Assembly (NCBI RefSeq): GCF_030052815.1
Contig: NW_026614707.1
Span: 268,098-332,097 of the forward strand
DNA: 64,000 nt
Reading direction: 5' to 3'
Origin: Hevea brasiliensis
Taxonomy: Eukaryota > Streptophyta > Magnoliopsida > Malpighiales > Euphorbiaceae
The notes under the pieces: model-generated
What the model saw: only the letters and a program-made list of their open reading frames with translations
Database searches by the model: none
Told to the model about the DNA's origin: nothing
Shown: positions 21,720-31,980 of the stretch, one piece after another
Numbering within the stretch: the stretch's first letter is position 1
How the letters are laid out: each line of letters opens with the position of its first letter
Made by a program: the position numbers and the translations under genes

Positions 21720-22154
21720 TGATGTGAACCTTCAAGTAATTGGTAACTTGGAAACCCACATTCAAGAATTAAATGAACAATATGGAAAGCACCAAATCAA
21801 GATGTATGAATTTGAATCTTTGAACCAGCACAATCAGATTGTTGTGTAATTCAAAGAAAATATCAGAAATGGGATTCTTGACCTAATTCATATGGAGAAT
21901 GAATAAACCAAGAATATTATGCACATTAAACCTTGCAAGATAGAATCTCAGCAAGTTAATGAGCTTCACAAGAACAAAGGCAACAGCCAATTTACTCACT
22001 TTAGAAACAATCTCTCATTAATATTCAAAGTGTGTCCTCCACTCTCTCATCACACTTGTATTTATAGCCTCTTGGCTTCAAAGCTAAAGACAAAAATATC
22101 CCTACTTTAGTAACAGCTGGTTATAACAGCAAAAAGTAAATTTAATACAGCAGC
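21720..22154 (-). repeat. Truncated LTR of array unit 4
   Basis: Same start, scrambled upstream end and join to gag/protease as at 2063. TATAAATA retained. Spacing to the next LTR (25043) is 3,323 bp. Confidence 0.8.
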
Positions 22155-23483
22155 ATCAATGATGACGCTACAAGCTTTGTCTTGGATAAGACACCTTGTA
22201 TGGAAAATTGTTTCTCTGTGCAATTCATCACCAACGTCCTCCTTTAATTGAGTATTTAATGCTCTCATAATCACTAGAGCACTTCCTTCAGCAGCATATT
22301 CCACCTCTGCGTCCTCCTCCCCTGAAGATGTGGAATCACAAACAAATTCCTCCCCCCTTTAAATCACACCATTTTCTCTCATGACCATGACTCTCTTGTT
22401 AGGGCATTGAGAAGCTATGTGTCCACTGCCCAAACACCTAAAACACTTCACATCTCTATTTCGGGTAGTAGTTGCAACCTCCTTTCCTTTACTTCCTACA
22501 AATTTCTTCTCCACCTTTTATTCCTTTTCCTCATTTCTCTTATATTTGCTAACAGCATTTTCCCTATCCTCCTTCTTCCAATTAGACTTCCAAGATTAAG
22601 AAGTACCTGCATTTCCTCCAAATTTTGACTTGCTTTTAAGTTGCCTTTCTACCTTCATAGCCATGTGGACCATGTCCTCCAACTCAACATAGTGATGTAA
22701 CTCAACAATATGAGCAATCTCCTTGTTTAGCCCATTCAAGAATCTAGCCATGGTGGCTTCTCTATCCTCCTCCACATTTGCTCTAATCATAGCAATTTCC
22801 ATTTCTTTATGATAATCTTCAACACATTTAGAACCTTGAGTCAATCTTTGTAACCTCTGATGTAGCTCTCTATAGTAATGGCTAGGAACAAATCTCCTTC
22901 TCATCATAGACTTCATCTCACCCCAGGTTGCAATTGATTGCTCATAATTTCTCCTTCTACTAATCAACACTTGATCCCACCATACCAAAGCATAATCAGT
23001 AAATTCTACTACTGCTAACTTTACTTTCTTCTCCTCTGAATAGTGATGACAATCAAACACAGCTTCTACCTTCCTTTCCCATTCTAGATACACATCCGGA
23101 TCATTTTTCCCTTGGAAAGAAGGGATGCTCATTTTAATACTTTTGACATTGTCATCTACCCTATTCCTCTCTCTTTCCTCTCTTCTTATCCTCCTATCCC
23201 TATTCCTCCTATCTTCAGCTCTTCTCTCATACCTACCCCTCCTAGGTCTTTCAACCTCAAAATCATAGTTATCAACCTCATCTTCATCAGATTCAACTAC
23301 TGGAGGTACAAGATCCCTCCTATTTGGCCTTCTCTCATTTTGCCTATCTCTTTGCTCCAATCTTTCCAACCTATCTATGATTCCATTGCACACAACATTC
23401 ATTCTTTCAAATTGTTGTCTGACAGCCTGCATGTAGAATGGATTTTCACTTTCCCCCTCACTACCATCACCCCTTCTAGACAT
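22155..23483 (-). pseudogene. gag: Family A Gag, array unit 4
   Basis: ATG at 23483 opens a 295-codon Gag ending at the array TAA (22596-22598) after FGGNAGTS. The Gag core is intact, but the CCHC knuckle lies beyond the stop. The downstream part is further damaged by clustered changes at 22336-22372 (TTCCTCCCCCCTTTAAATC). A truncated Gag could assemble but would lack the RNA-binding finger. Confidence 0.8.
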
Positions 23484-25042
23484 GTTTTCAGACCTGTAAG
23501 AAAATGGTTAGTGTAAAGAAAACACCTCACTCACTCCCTTACGTGTTTATACTCAACAGGGGACACTCCACTCGTATTTAACTCAACAAGGCTTTTTCTC
23601 TTATGAACTCACCACTCTGTGCCTTTTACCTCTCTTGGCTATGTCCACAAGTTCTTATCAAACTCAAGTAACTCAAACCAGGACTGTACTCACAAAAATT
23701 TAACATACAATAAAATTCTTGAACGAGATGGATCAAAACGAGTAATCAAGAAAGCAATAATGTGACACAAGAAGTCAAGAAAAGAAAAGCTCAAGCATGG
23801 AAATGTAATGCAATAAGCAATCAAGAAAGAAGACACCAAAATAAAAGAGTAATAAGCTGGAAAAGTGACAACCTAAAGAAGTGATATCAAGCTTAAATAT
23901 CCAAGTTTGCCACCAACTTATCGCAATTACCAGCAGTTCACACAATACACCAAGAATTGCATAAATTTAGGATCACCAAGCAAACGAGTGCATTTTGATC
24001 TGAAATTGAGTAGGCAAATGCCAACCCAATACTGACTAATTGCAGCTAGAATTTTAGGCTTTTCTTGAAAGACTTACTATGTAAATCAAATGTAATCGTG
24101 TCTGCCGCGAAATTTTGGTTCCCCGCACAAACGATTAAATTTTCAGCTGAAATTTAATTTGAGAATAGCTCAAATGTGGCACAAACAACCTGTAAATTTT
24201 CAGGTTCTGGGCTGATTTACTATGTGAACTTAATTTGATCGTGTCCGCGCAAAATTTTGGTTCCCCGCACAAACGGATGAATTTTAAGCTGAAATTTAAT
24301 TTGGGAACTACTGATATGGGGTATAAACACCCGGTAAATTTTCAGAAATTTCTGGGTATATTTGCTATGTGAACTTATTTTGATCGATTCTGCCGCAAAA
24401 ATTTTGGTTCCCCGCACAAACGGTTGAATTTTAAGCTGAAATTTAATTTGGGAACTACCGAGGTGGGGTATAAACACCCTGTAAATTTTCAGGCATTTCT
24501 GGATCTATTTGCTATGTGAACTTAATTTGATCGCATCTGCCGCAAAATTTTGGTTCAGTGGGCAAACAGTATCGAACAACCCCCAAAATTTATACCCAAC
24601 GTCTTAAACACACCCAAATAATGCTGGTAAATTTTCAGGCCTAATAGGTAAGTCGAACTCAATGACCCAAATAATCTCTCATGCTTGATATCAAAATGAA
24701 GGAAGCAAGATGGATAGCTAGAATAATGGCTTTGGCTTGATTAACCTAAAACCTTAAGACAAACTCAACAAAACAAATTTTTAAACAAACAAGTCATACT
24801 AAACCCCAAGAGCCAATTTCGGTCAAGCATACAATGAACAAAAATGTGAATAACAGAAACACAATAAGAATCAAAATAAGGTTTAGCAAGAAAGAACCAG
24901 ATGCAAGATGAAGAAGAAGAAACAAATATTGAACGAGAGCCAAATAGCAAATATTAAAAAGGTAACAAAAAAAAAAAAAAGAATAAGAAGCAAATAGAGA
25001 ATCTACCTTGTTTGGACGTCCCTTTGCTCTGATACCAAAAAC
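23484..25042 (-). other. Family A leader of array unit 4
   Basis: Primer site complement 25026-25037; four subrepeats at about 24100-24560 with a small loss in the second (GTGTCCGCGCAAAATTTTGG). The gag-proximal part has ACTCGTATTTAACTC and a shortened CTTTTTCTCTTATG run near 23590. Acceptor-like CTTACAG complement near 23495 (CTGTAAG) has lost the consensus C (TACAG for GCAG). No coding potential seen. Confidence 0.7.
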
Positions 25043-25477
25043 TGATGTGAACCTTCAAGTAATTGGTAACTTGGAAACCCACATTCAAGAATTAAATGAA
25101 CAATATGGAAAGCACCAAATCAAGATGTATGAATTTGAATCTTTGAACCAGCACAATCAGATTGTTGTGTAATTCAAAGAAAATATCAGAAATGGGATTC
25201 TTGACCTAATTCATATGGAGAATGAATAAACCAAGAATATTATGCACATTAAACCTTGCAAGATAGAATCTCAGCAAGTTAATGAGCTTCACAAGAACAA
25301 AGGCAACAGCCAATTTACTCACTTTAGAAACAATCTCTCATTAATATTCAAAGTGTGTCCTCCACTCTCTCATCACACTTGTATTTATAGCCTCTTGGCT
25401 TCAAAGCTAAAGACAAAAATATCCCTACTTTAGTAACAGCTGGTTATAACAGCAAACAGTAAATTTAATACAGCAGC
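25043..25477 (-). repeat. Truncated LTR of array unit 5
   Basis: Same structure as the others, with a private substitution in the rejoined segment (AGCAAACAGTAAATTT for AGCAAAAAGTAAATTT). The distance to the next LTR is 3,319 bp. Confidence 0.8.
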
Positions 25478-26804
25478 ATCAATGATGACGCTACAAGCTT
25501 TGTCTTGGATAAGACACCTTGTATGGAAAATTGTTTCTCTGTGCAATTCATCACCAACGTCCTCCTTTAATTGAGTATTTAATGCTCTCATAATCACTAG
25601 AGCACTTCCTTCAGCAGCATATTCCACCTCTGCGTCCTCCTCCTGAAGATGTGGAATCACTAACAATTTCCTCCCCCGTTTCTATCTCACCATTTTCTCT
25701 CATGACCATGACTCTCTTGTTAGGGCATTGAGAAGCTATGTGTCCACTGCCCAAACACCTAAAACACTTCACATCTCTATTTCGGGTAGTAGTTGCAACC
25801 TCCTTTCCTTTACTTCCTACAAATTTCTTCTCCACCTTTTATTCCTTTTCCTCATTTCTCTTATATTTGCTAACAGCATTTTCCCTATCCTCCTTCTTCC
25901 AATTAGACTTCCAAGATTAAGAAGTACCTGCATTTCCTCCAAATTTTGACTTGCTTTTAAGTTGCCTTTCTACCTTCATAGCCATGTGGACCATGTCCTC
26001 CAACTCAACATAGTGATGTAACTCAACAATATGAGCAATCTCCTTGTTTAGCCCATTCAAGAATCTAGCCATGGTGGCTTCTCTATCCTCCTCCACATTT
26101 GCTCTAATCATAGCAATTTCCATTTCTTTATGATAATCTTCAACACATTTAGAACCTTGAGTCAATCTTTGTAACCTCTGATGTAGCTCTCTATAGTAAT
26201 GGCTAGGAACAAATCTCCTTCTCATCATAGACTTCATCTCACCCCAGGTTGCAATTGATTGCTCATAATTTCTCCTTCTACTAATCAACACTTGATCCCA
26301 CCATACCAAAGCATAATCAGTAAATTCTACTACTGCTAACTTTACTTTCTTCTCCTCTGAATAGTGATGACAATCAAACACAGCTTCTACCTTCCTTTCC
26401 CATTCTAGATACACATCCGGATCATTTTTCCCTTGGAAAGAAGGGATGCTCATTTTAATACTTTTGACATTGTCATCTACCCTATTCCTCTCTCTTTCCT
26501 CTCTTCTTATCCTCCTATCCCTATTCCTCCTATCTTCAGCTCTTCTCTCATACCTACCCCTCCTAGGTCTTTCAACCTCAAAATCATAGTTATCAACCTC
26601 ATCTTCATCAGATTCAACTACGGGAGGTACAAGATCCCTCCTATTTGGCCTTCTCTCATTTTGCCTATCTCTTTGCTCCAATCTTTCCAACCTATCTATG
26701 ATTCCATTGCACACAACATTCATTCTTTCAAATTGTTGTCTGACAGCCTGCATGTAGAATGGATTTTCACCTTCCCCCTCACTACCATCACCCCTTCTAG
26801 ACAT
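25478..26804 (-). pseudogene. gag: Family A Gag, array unit 5
   Basis: ATG at 26804, 295 open codons to the shared TAA at 25917-25919. A three-base loss at about 25642 (CCTCCTCCTGAAGATG for CCTCCTCCCCTGAAGATG, together with neighbouring change) shifts the acidic region after the knuckle. Core sequence is nearly identical to unit 4, differing for example at EGEGENPF versus EGESENPF. Confidence 0.8.
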
Positions 26805-28361
26805 GTTTTCAGACCTGCAAGAAAATGGTTAGTGTAAAGAAAACACCTCACTCACTCCCTTACGTGTTTACACTCAACAGGGGACACTCCACTCGTGTTT
26901 AACTCAATAAGGCTTTTCTCTTATGAACTCACCACTCTGTGCCTTTTACCTCTCTTGGCTATGTCCACAAGTTCTTATCAAACTCAAGTAACTCAAACCA
27001 GGACTGTACTCACAAAAATTTAACATACAATAAAATTCTTGAACGAGATGGATCAAAACGAGTAATCAAGAAAGCAATAATGTGACACAAGAAGTCAAGA
27101 AAAGAAAAGCTCAAGCATGGAAATGTAATGCAATAAGCAATCAAGAAAGAAGACACCAAAATAAAAGAGTAATAAGCTGGAAAAGTGACAACCTAAAGAA
27201 GTGATATCAAGCTTAAATATCCAAGTTTGCCACCAACTTATCGCAATTACCAGCAGTTCACACAATACACCAAGAATTGCATAAATTTAGGATCACCAAG
27301 CAAACGAGTGCATTTTGATCTGAAATTGAGTAGGCAAATGCCAACCCAATACTGACTAATTGCAGCTAGAATTTTAGGCTTTTCTTGAAAGACTTACTAT
27401 GTAAATCAAATGTAATCGTGTCTGCCGCGAAATTTTGGTTCCCCGCACAAACGATTAAATTTTCAGCTGAAATTTAATTTGAGAATAGCTCAAATGTGGC
27501 ACAAACAACCTGTAAATTTTCAGGTTCTGGGCTGATTTACTATGTGAACTTAATTTGATAGTGTCCGCCGCAAAATTTTGGTTCCCCGCACAAACGGATG
27601 AATTTTAAGCTGAAATTTAATTTGGGAACTACTGATATGGGGTATAAACACCCGGTAAATTTTCAGAAATTTCTGGGTATATTTGCTATGTGAACTTATT
27701 TTGATCGATTCTGCATAAAAATTTTGGTTCCCCGCACAAACGGTTGAATTTTAAGCTGAAATTTAATTTGGGAACTACCGAGGTGGGGTATAAACACCCT
27801 GTAAATTTTCAGGCATTTCTGGATCTATTTGCTATGTGAACTTAATTTGATCGCATCTGCCGCAAAATTTTGGTTCAGTGGGCAAACAGTATCGAACAAC
27901 CCCCAAAATTTATACCCAACGTCTTAAACACACCCAAATAATGCTGGTAAATTTTCAGGCCTAATAGGTAAGTCGAACTCAATGACCCAAATAATCTCTC
28001 ATGCTTGATATCAAAATGAAGGAAGCAAGATGGATAGCTAGAATAATGGCTTTGGCTTGATTAACCTAAAACCTTAAGACAAACTCAACAAAACAAATTT
28101 TTAAACAAACAAGTAATACTAAACCCCAAGAGCCAATTTCGGTCAAGCATACAATGAACAAAAATGTGAATAACAGAAACACAATAAGAAGCAAAATAAG
28201 GTTTAGCAAGAAAGAACCAGATGCAAGATGAAGAAGAAGAAACAAATATGGAACGAGAGCCAAATAGCAAATATGAAAAAGGTAACAAAAAAAAAAAAAG
28301 AATAAGAAGCAAATAGAGAATCTACCTTGTTTGGACGTCCCTTTGCTCTGATACCAAAAAC
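26805..28361 (-). other. Family A leader of array unit 5
   Basis: Primer site complement 28345-28356, four subrepeats at about 27420-27880 with private changes (TTGATAGTGTCCGCC, and a shortened CTGCATAAAAATTTTGG). Acceptor CTTGCAG complement near 26816-26822. No coding potential seen. Confidence 0.7.
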
Positions 28362-28795
28362 TGATGTGAACCTTCAAGTAATTGGTAACTTTAAACCCAC
28401 ATTCAAGAATTAAATGAACAATATGGAAAGCACCAAATCAAGATGTATGAATTTGAATCTTTGAACCAGCACAATCAGATTGTTGTGTAATTCAAAGAAA
28501 ATATCAGAAATGGGATTCTTGACCTAATTCATATGGAGAATGAATAAACCAAGAATATTATGCACATTAAACCTTGCAAGATATAATCTCAGCAAGTTAA
28601 TGAGCTTCACAAGAACAAAGGCAACAGCCAATTTACTCACTTTAGAAACAATCTCTCATTAATATTCAAAGTGTGTCCTCCACTCTCTCATCACACTTGT
28701 ATTTATAGCCTCTTGGCTTCAAAGCTAAAGACAAAAATATCCCTACTTTAGTAACAGCTGGTTATAACAGCAAAAAGTAAATTTAATACAGCAGC
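28362..28795 (-). repeat. Truncated LTR of array unit 6
   Basis: Same scrambled LTR, with a private AGATATAATCTC change. It is the last LTR of the left array; the leader upstream of this unit's gag (38586-39858) no longer has an LTR and abuts the AT-rich block instead. Confidence 0.8.
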
Positions 28796-29647
28796 ATCAA
28801 TGATGACGCTACAAGCTTTGTCTTGCATAAGACACCTTGTATGGAAAATTGTTTCTCTGTGCAATTCATCACCAACGTCCTCCTTTAATTGAGTATTTAA
28901 TGCTCTCATAATCACTAGAGCACTTCCTTCAGGAGCATATTCCACCTCTGCGTCCTCCTCCCCTGAAGATGTGGAATCACTAACAATTTCCTCCCCCGTT
29001 TCTATCTCACCATTTTCTCTCATGACCATGACTCTCTTGTTAGGGCATTGAGAAGCTATGTGTCCACTGCCCAAACACCTAAAACACTTCACATCTCTAT
29101 TTCGGGTAGTAGTTGCAACCTCCTTTCCTTTACTTCCTACAAATTTCTTCTCCACCTTTTATTCCTTTTCCTCATTTCTCTTATATTTGCTAACAGCATT
29201 TTCCCTATCCTCCTTCTTCCAATTAGACTTCCAAGATTAAGAAGTACCTGCATTTCCTCCAAATTTTGACTTGCTTTTAAGTTGCCTTTCTACCTTCATA
29301 GCCATGTGGACCATATCCTCCAACTCAACATAGTGATGTAACTCAACAATATGAGCAATCTCCTTGTTTAGCCCATTCAAGAATCTAGCCATGGTGGCTT
29401 CTCTATCCTCCTCCACATTTGCTCTAATCATAGCAATTTCCATTTCTTTATGATAATCTTCAACACTTTTAGAACCTTGAGTCAATCTTTGTAACCTCTG
29501 ATGTAGCTCTCTATAGTAATGGCTAGGAACAAATCTCCTTCTCATCATAGACTTCATCTCACCCCAGGTTGCAATTAATTGCTCATAATTTCTCCTTCTA
29601 CTAATCAACACTTGATCCCACCATACCAAAGCATAATCAGTAAATTC
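28796..29647 (-). pseudogene. gag: Family A Gag 3' part of unit 6, cut by the pararetrovirus
   Basis: Carries Gag from [12 protein letters not shown] to the shared TAA (29237-29239), the CCHC region and the protease start. The EPRV begins at about 29648. The remaining 5' part of this gag is at 38143-38585; compared with unit 5, 34 bp of gag are missing at the site. Confidence 0.8.
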
Positions 29648-29651
29648 CAAT

Positions 29652-29802
29652 ACTTCGACGCAATGATCGCTTTTAATTTTTTCTTTTTAAACAGAAAATT
29701 AATATTCCTAATACGACAGCTAGACAGACCACTCCTAATATTATTTCTAAATTATTTTTAGACACTCTAGATTCTTTATGTGCTTGATTATACTCAAACC
29801 TA
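29652..29802 (-). repeat. Pararetrovirus terminal redundancy, left copy
   Basis: Identical to 37610-37760 except for one base (CAATGATCGC versus CAAGGATCGC). It includes the membrane-span end of the 53-aa ORF. Reading off this end and onto 37609 leads straight into the primer site, supporting circular permutation of one viral genome. Confidence 0.85.
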
Positions 29803-29834
29803 TTTCTATAAACTGGACTCTTAGGATTATACAT
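29673..29834 (-). CDS. Pararetrovirus 53-aa ORF with one predicted membrane span
   Basis: ATG at 29834, TAA at 29675-29673. It starts MYNPKSPVYRNRFEYNQ, is polar to residue 29, then has an uninterrupted hydrophobic stretch of about 19 residues (IILGVVCLAVVLGILIFCL) followed by KRKN and the stop. This looks like a small single-pass membrane protein with a positive C-terminal anchor. In the circular genome it ends about 37 nt before the primer site and lies in the leader of the genomic RNA. The copy at 37610-37760 keeps only the C-terminal part. No family recognised; chance is possible at this length, but the hydrophobic segment is convincing. Confidence 0.5.
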   Translation of the reverse strand: MYNPKSPVYRNRFEYNQAHKESRVSKNNLEIILGVVCLAVVLGILIFCLKRKN

Positions 29835-29960
29835 ATAATACTATTTCAGTAGTACGTGGTGTTGTGGCTACAGGTCGCTCTACCTTCCACCAATGAAGGG
29901 CTCAAGCAGTTAGTAGTTTCCAGCCTATATACCACTTACTTGCTTAGGAGAAGAAGAGTC

Positions 29961-30194
29961 TTAAAAATTATTAATATTAAGTAAAATATCTAAAAATCTA
30001 ATTATAATATTAAACAAATTTAACAAACGTTGATGCTCTCTACAATCACACCATTCATTATGAGTTTCGACATGATAATTATATAAATCAGTACCGTTCT
30101 CAACTAAAGCTTGTCTAAGTAGTTCTACTTCACGTCTATTAGTCAAATCAAGACAACGTAAATAGAATAAAAGACGATTAATATATGTAGACAT
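29961..30194 (-). CDS. Pararetrovirus 77-aa ORF of unknown function
   Basis: ATG at 30194 (MSTYINRLLFYLRCLDLTNR), 77 codons. It has alternating Leu-rich and charged stretches, a NEWCDCREHQ segment with two Cys and one His, and a hydrophobic C-terminus (FNIIIRFLDILLNI). It lies between the 88-aa and 53-aa ORFs, in what would be the leader of the genomic RNA. I do not recognise it. Confidence 0.45.
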   Translation of the reverse strand: MSTYINRLLFYLRCLDLTNRREVELLRQALVENGTDLYNYHVETHNEWCDCREHQRLLNLFNIIIRFLDILLNINNF

Positions 30195-30292
30195 AAATAG
30201 TAAACATGAACAGTTTCTGATGTACAGGATCCCTTTAAGGGCAAGTACAGAGCATACTTAAACCGTAATGATGCTTACAGTACTTCAAATTA

Positions 30293-30559
30293 TTAAACAG
30301 TAATATGAATAGTAATACTTACAGAGCTATTCCAACCAGTAGGTTTAATGGAGGATACAGGGATGCTTGCTGATGGTGGTGGTGAATAGTATACCTTGTA
30401 ATCAAACTTACCAGAGGGTTGACCAAGCAGATCCACAAAGTCACGGGACTTAGACTCTAGTTCTTTGTTTAATTTTTTAGCTTGATCTATTAAAACATCT
30501 ATTTCATTTCCAACTTTATGAAGAGAAGATTCAAGAGAGGATGTGGAAGAAAAACTCAT
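30293..30559 (-). CDS. Pararetrovirus 88-aa ORF with coiled-coil character
   Basis: First ATG at 30559 (MSFSSTSSLESSLHKVGNEI). Residues about 8-45 form a heptad-like amphipathic helix (VGNEIDVLIDQAKKLNKEL), followed by a Pro/Ser-rich part (YYSPPPSASIPVSS). The ATG is about 5 nt after the AATAAA signal and 130 nt downstream of the expected transcript start. It may be a virion-associated or leader protein; no homologue recognised from sequence alone. Confidence 0.5.
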   Translation of the reverse strand: MSFSSTSSLESSLHKVGNEIDVLIDQAKKLNKELESKSRDFVDLLGQPSGKFDYKVYYSPPPSASIPVSSIKPTGWNSSVSITIHITV

Positions 30560-30563
30560 ATAT

Positions 30564-30569
30564 TTTATT
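30564..30569 (-). terminator. Pararetrovirus poly(A) signal
   Basis: Minus-strand AATAAA in CATCAATAAAATATATG, about 120-150 nt downstream of the TATA box at 30718-30713. Caulimovirids place the signal shortly after the transcript start so that it is bypassed once and used after a full turn of the circle; the spacing here fits. Confidence 0.55.
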
Positions 30570-30712
30570 GATGTATGAAAACAGTACACTCAAGAACACT
30601 TTGAACAAAAACAGTAGGAAAGCAGAGAAAACAAATTGAGGGAAAAGCACACTCTATTTTACAACTTATTGCCTAAGATATATTCTGCTTCATAAGCAAG
30701 TCGGGAGGCCTT

Positions 30713-30757
30713 CTTATACAAGTTAGAAGGAATCTTCTTTCGTCATGGCATGCGTCA
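30713..30757 (-). promoter_or_regulatory. 35S-like pararetrovirus promoter: as-1-type pair and TATA
   Basis: Minus strand TGACG (30757-30753), seven bases, TGACG (30745-30741), the arrangement of the as-1 element of the CaMV 35S promoter bound by TGA bZIP factors. It is followed 22 bases later by TATAAG (30718-30713) in GTATAAGAAGGCCTCC. It sits between ORF2 and the small ORFs, upstream of the poly(A) signal and primer site as expected for the genomic-RNA promoter. The as-1 pair lies just past the ORF2 stop. Confidence 0.65.
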
Positions 30758-30831
30758 CTTTAAGTGGCAGACAAGATAAGGTGGAGTTAGCAGAAGCTAC
30801 TTTTATAGCTGGCAGGAATCTTTTGACTTCT

Positions 30832-31980
30832 TTACAGCGCATATGGGTCCTGGCTGTCTTCCCAGTATTGGACTTCCATGTCATTATCGCTGTCGCTGTC
30901 GTCCTTTTGATGAGACTTAGAGCACTCCGCAGCATCTTTTGCTTTTGAAGTGGATGCTTTTGAGCTGGCTTCTTTGTCGTCTTCTTGTAGTGCGCTGAAA
31001 AGTTGTCGGCGCAATTCTTCTTTCGGCACTGACTTGAGTAGGTCCTTGAAAAGATCTGACAGTCCTGAAGAGACTGATGGACTTGGCAGTGATGGCTTTT
31101 TAGCCAGAGTGATAAGTCCTTTGGCAGAATAGATAGAGGGTGGCTCGAAAAAGTCACATTTATCCCACCATTTGATTAGGACTCTTCTGGTTAACCAGGG
31201 TACGTGTTCGGTTGAGAATTCACCGAATCTTTTCATTTTCTTTTTTGAGATAATATAATCCCATCTGACTATCCATGGAATTTTGTAGAGGATAGTAAAT
31301 AGTAATCTTGAATCCTTTAAGGATTTATTTGAATCGGTAAACTGCTCATAAACAGTCCGAACCTTATTAGGTAAAGCAATGGGATATAATCCCCAGTTAA
31401 AAAACCATTCATAGAACCATGAGGGAAATTCCCATGATTCTTTGTCTAACTGGAACTGTATGAACCAGCTAAACTTTCGCTGCCTATTTTCATAAATTAA
31501 GGCACCAGTCCAGGCAATCATATAATCAAAATAATTAAAGTACCTGGGTTTACCGAAATTCAACTCCTTTTGTTTAAAGAGTGAATCTCCCCAATCATCG
31601 TAGGATATAACCCTTTTGATGATGAATTTGCTGAATGCCCACTCATTAGCGGACCTTTCTGTAGGTGAGAAGACCACTGAGTCGGTCTCTGCTAGGATAG
31701 CTTGATAATAAGTATAATCCTTTGGTAAATAAGGATTTACTGTATGATGTTCTGTGTAAAAACTTGCTGCCTCATAAGGCTTCAGATCCTTGTGTTTCCT
31801 GTCCATTGGCATAAGGAAACAGTAGCTAACAGGAATGTAGGGGTAAATAACCTCTTTGGCATTATTTGCTTCGACACTGATTTCATAAGCGTCGTTTCTG
31901 AGTTTGTCCATCATTTTAGACGGAGGTGGAGATACCTCGTGTGTCCGTTTTGACGGAGTTACTGAGGCCTTTGAACTCAT
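30832..31980 (-). CDS. Pararetrovirus ORF2, 382 aa
   Basis: ATG at 31980 (MSSKASVTPSKRTHEVSPPP), overlapping the end of the polyprotein by 65 nt in another frame; intact to TAG at 30832. The basic Ser/Pro-rich N-terminus is followed by an aromatic-rich globular core (residues about 35-290: YPYIPVSYCFLMPMD, WFIQFQLDKESWEFPSWFYE, IPWIVRWDYIISKKK) and a Ser-, Lys- and acid-rich tail (SDSDNDMEVQYWEDSQDP). The position matches the second ORF of florendovirus-type genomes and, more loosely, the place of the translational transactivator in caulimoviruses. I see no decisive motif for either function. Intactness next to a broken polyprotein is notable. Confidence 0.65.
   Translation of the reverse strand: MSSKASVTPSKRTHEVSPPPSKMMDKLRNDAYEISVEANNAKEVIYPYIPVSYCFLMPMDRKHKDLKPYEAASFYTEHHTVNPYLPKDYTYYQAILAETDSVVFSPTERSANEWAFSKFIIKRVISYDDWGDSLFKQKELNFGKPRYFNYFDYMIAWTGALIYENRQRKFSWFIQFQLDKESWEFPSWFYEWFFNWGLYPIALPNKVRTVYEQFTDSNKSLKDSRLLFTILYKIPWIVRWDYIISKKKMKRFGEFSTEHVPWLTRRVLIKWWDKCDFFEPPSIYSAKGLITLAKKPSLPSPSVSSGLSDLFKDLLKSVPKEELRRQLFSALQEDDKEASSKASTSKAKDAAECSKSHQKDDSDSDNDMEVQYWEDSQDPYAL

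Noticed and set aside
29924..29931. Minus-strand TATATAGG as the viral genomic promoter
   Set aside because: The TGACG pair plus TATAAG at 30757-30713 with a well-placed poly(A) signal is a much better match to a pararetrovirus promoter.
30723..31157. 144-aa minus-strand frame overlapping ORF2
   Set aside because: Lies in a different frame over the Ser/Lys-rich tail of ORF2; composition is explained by that overlap, and ORF2 is the better candidate.
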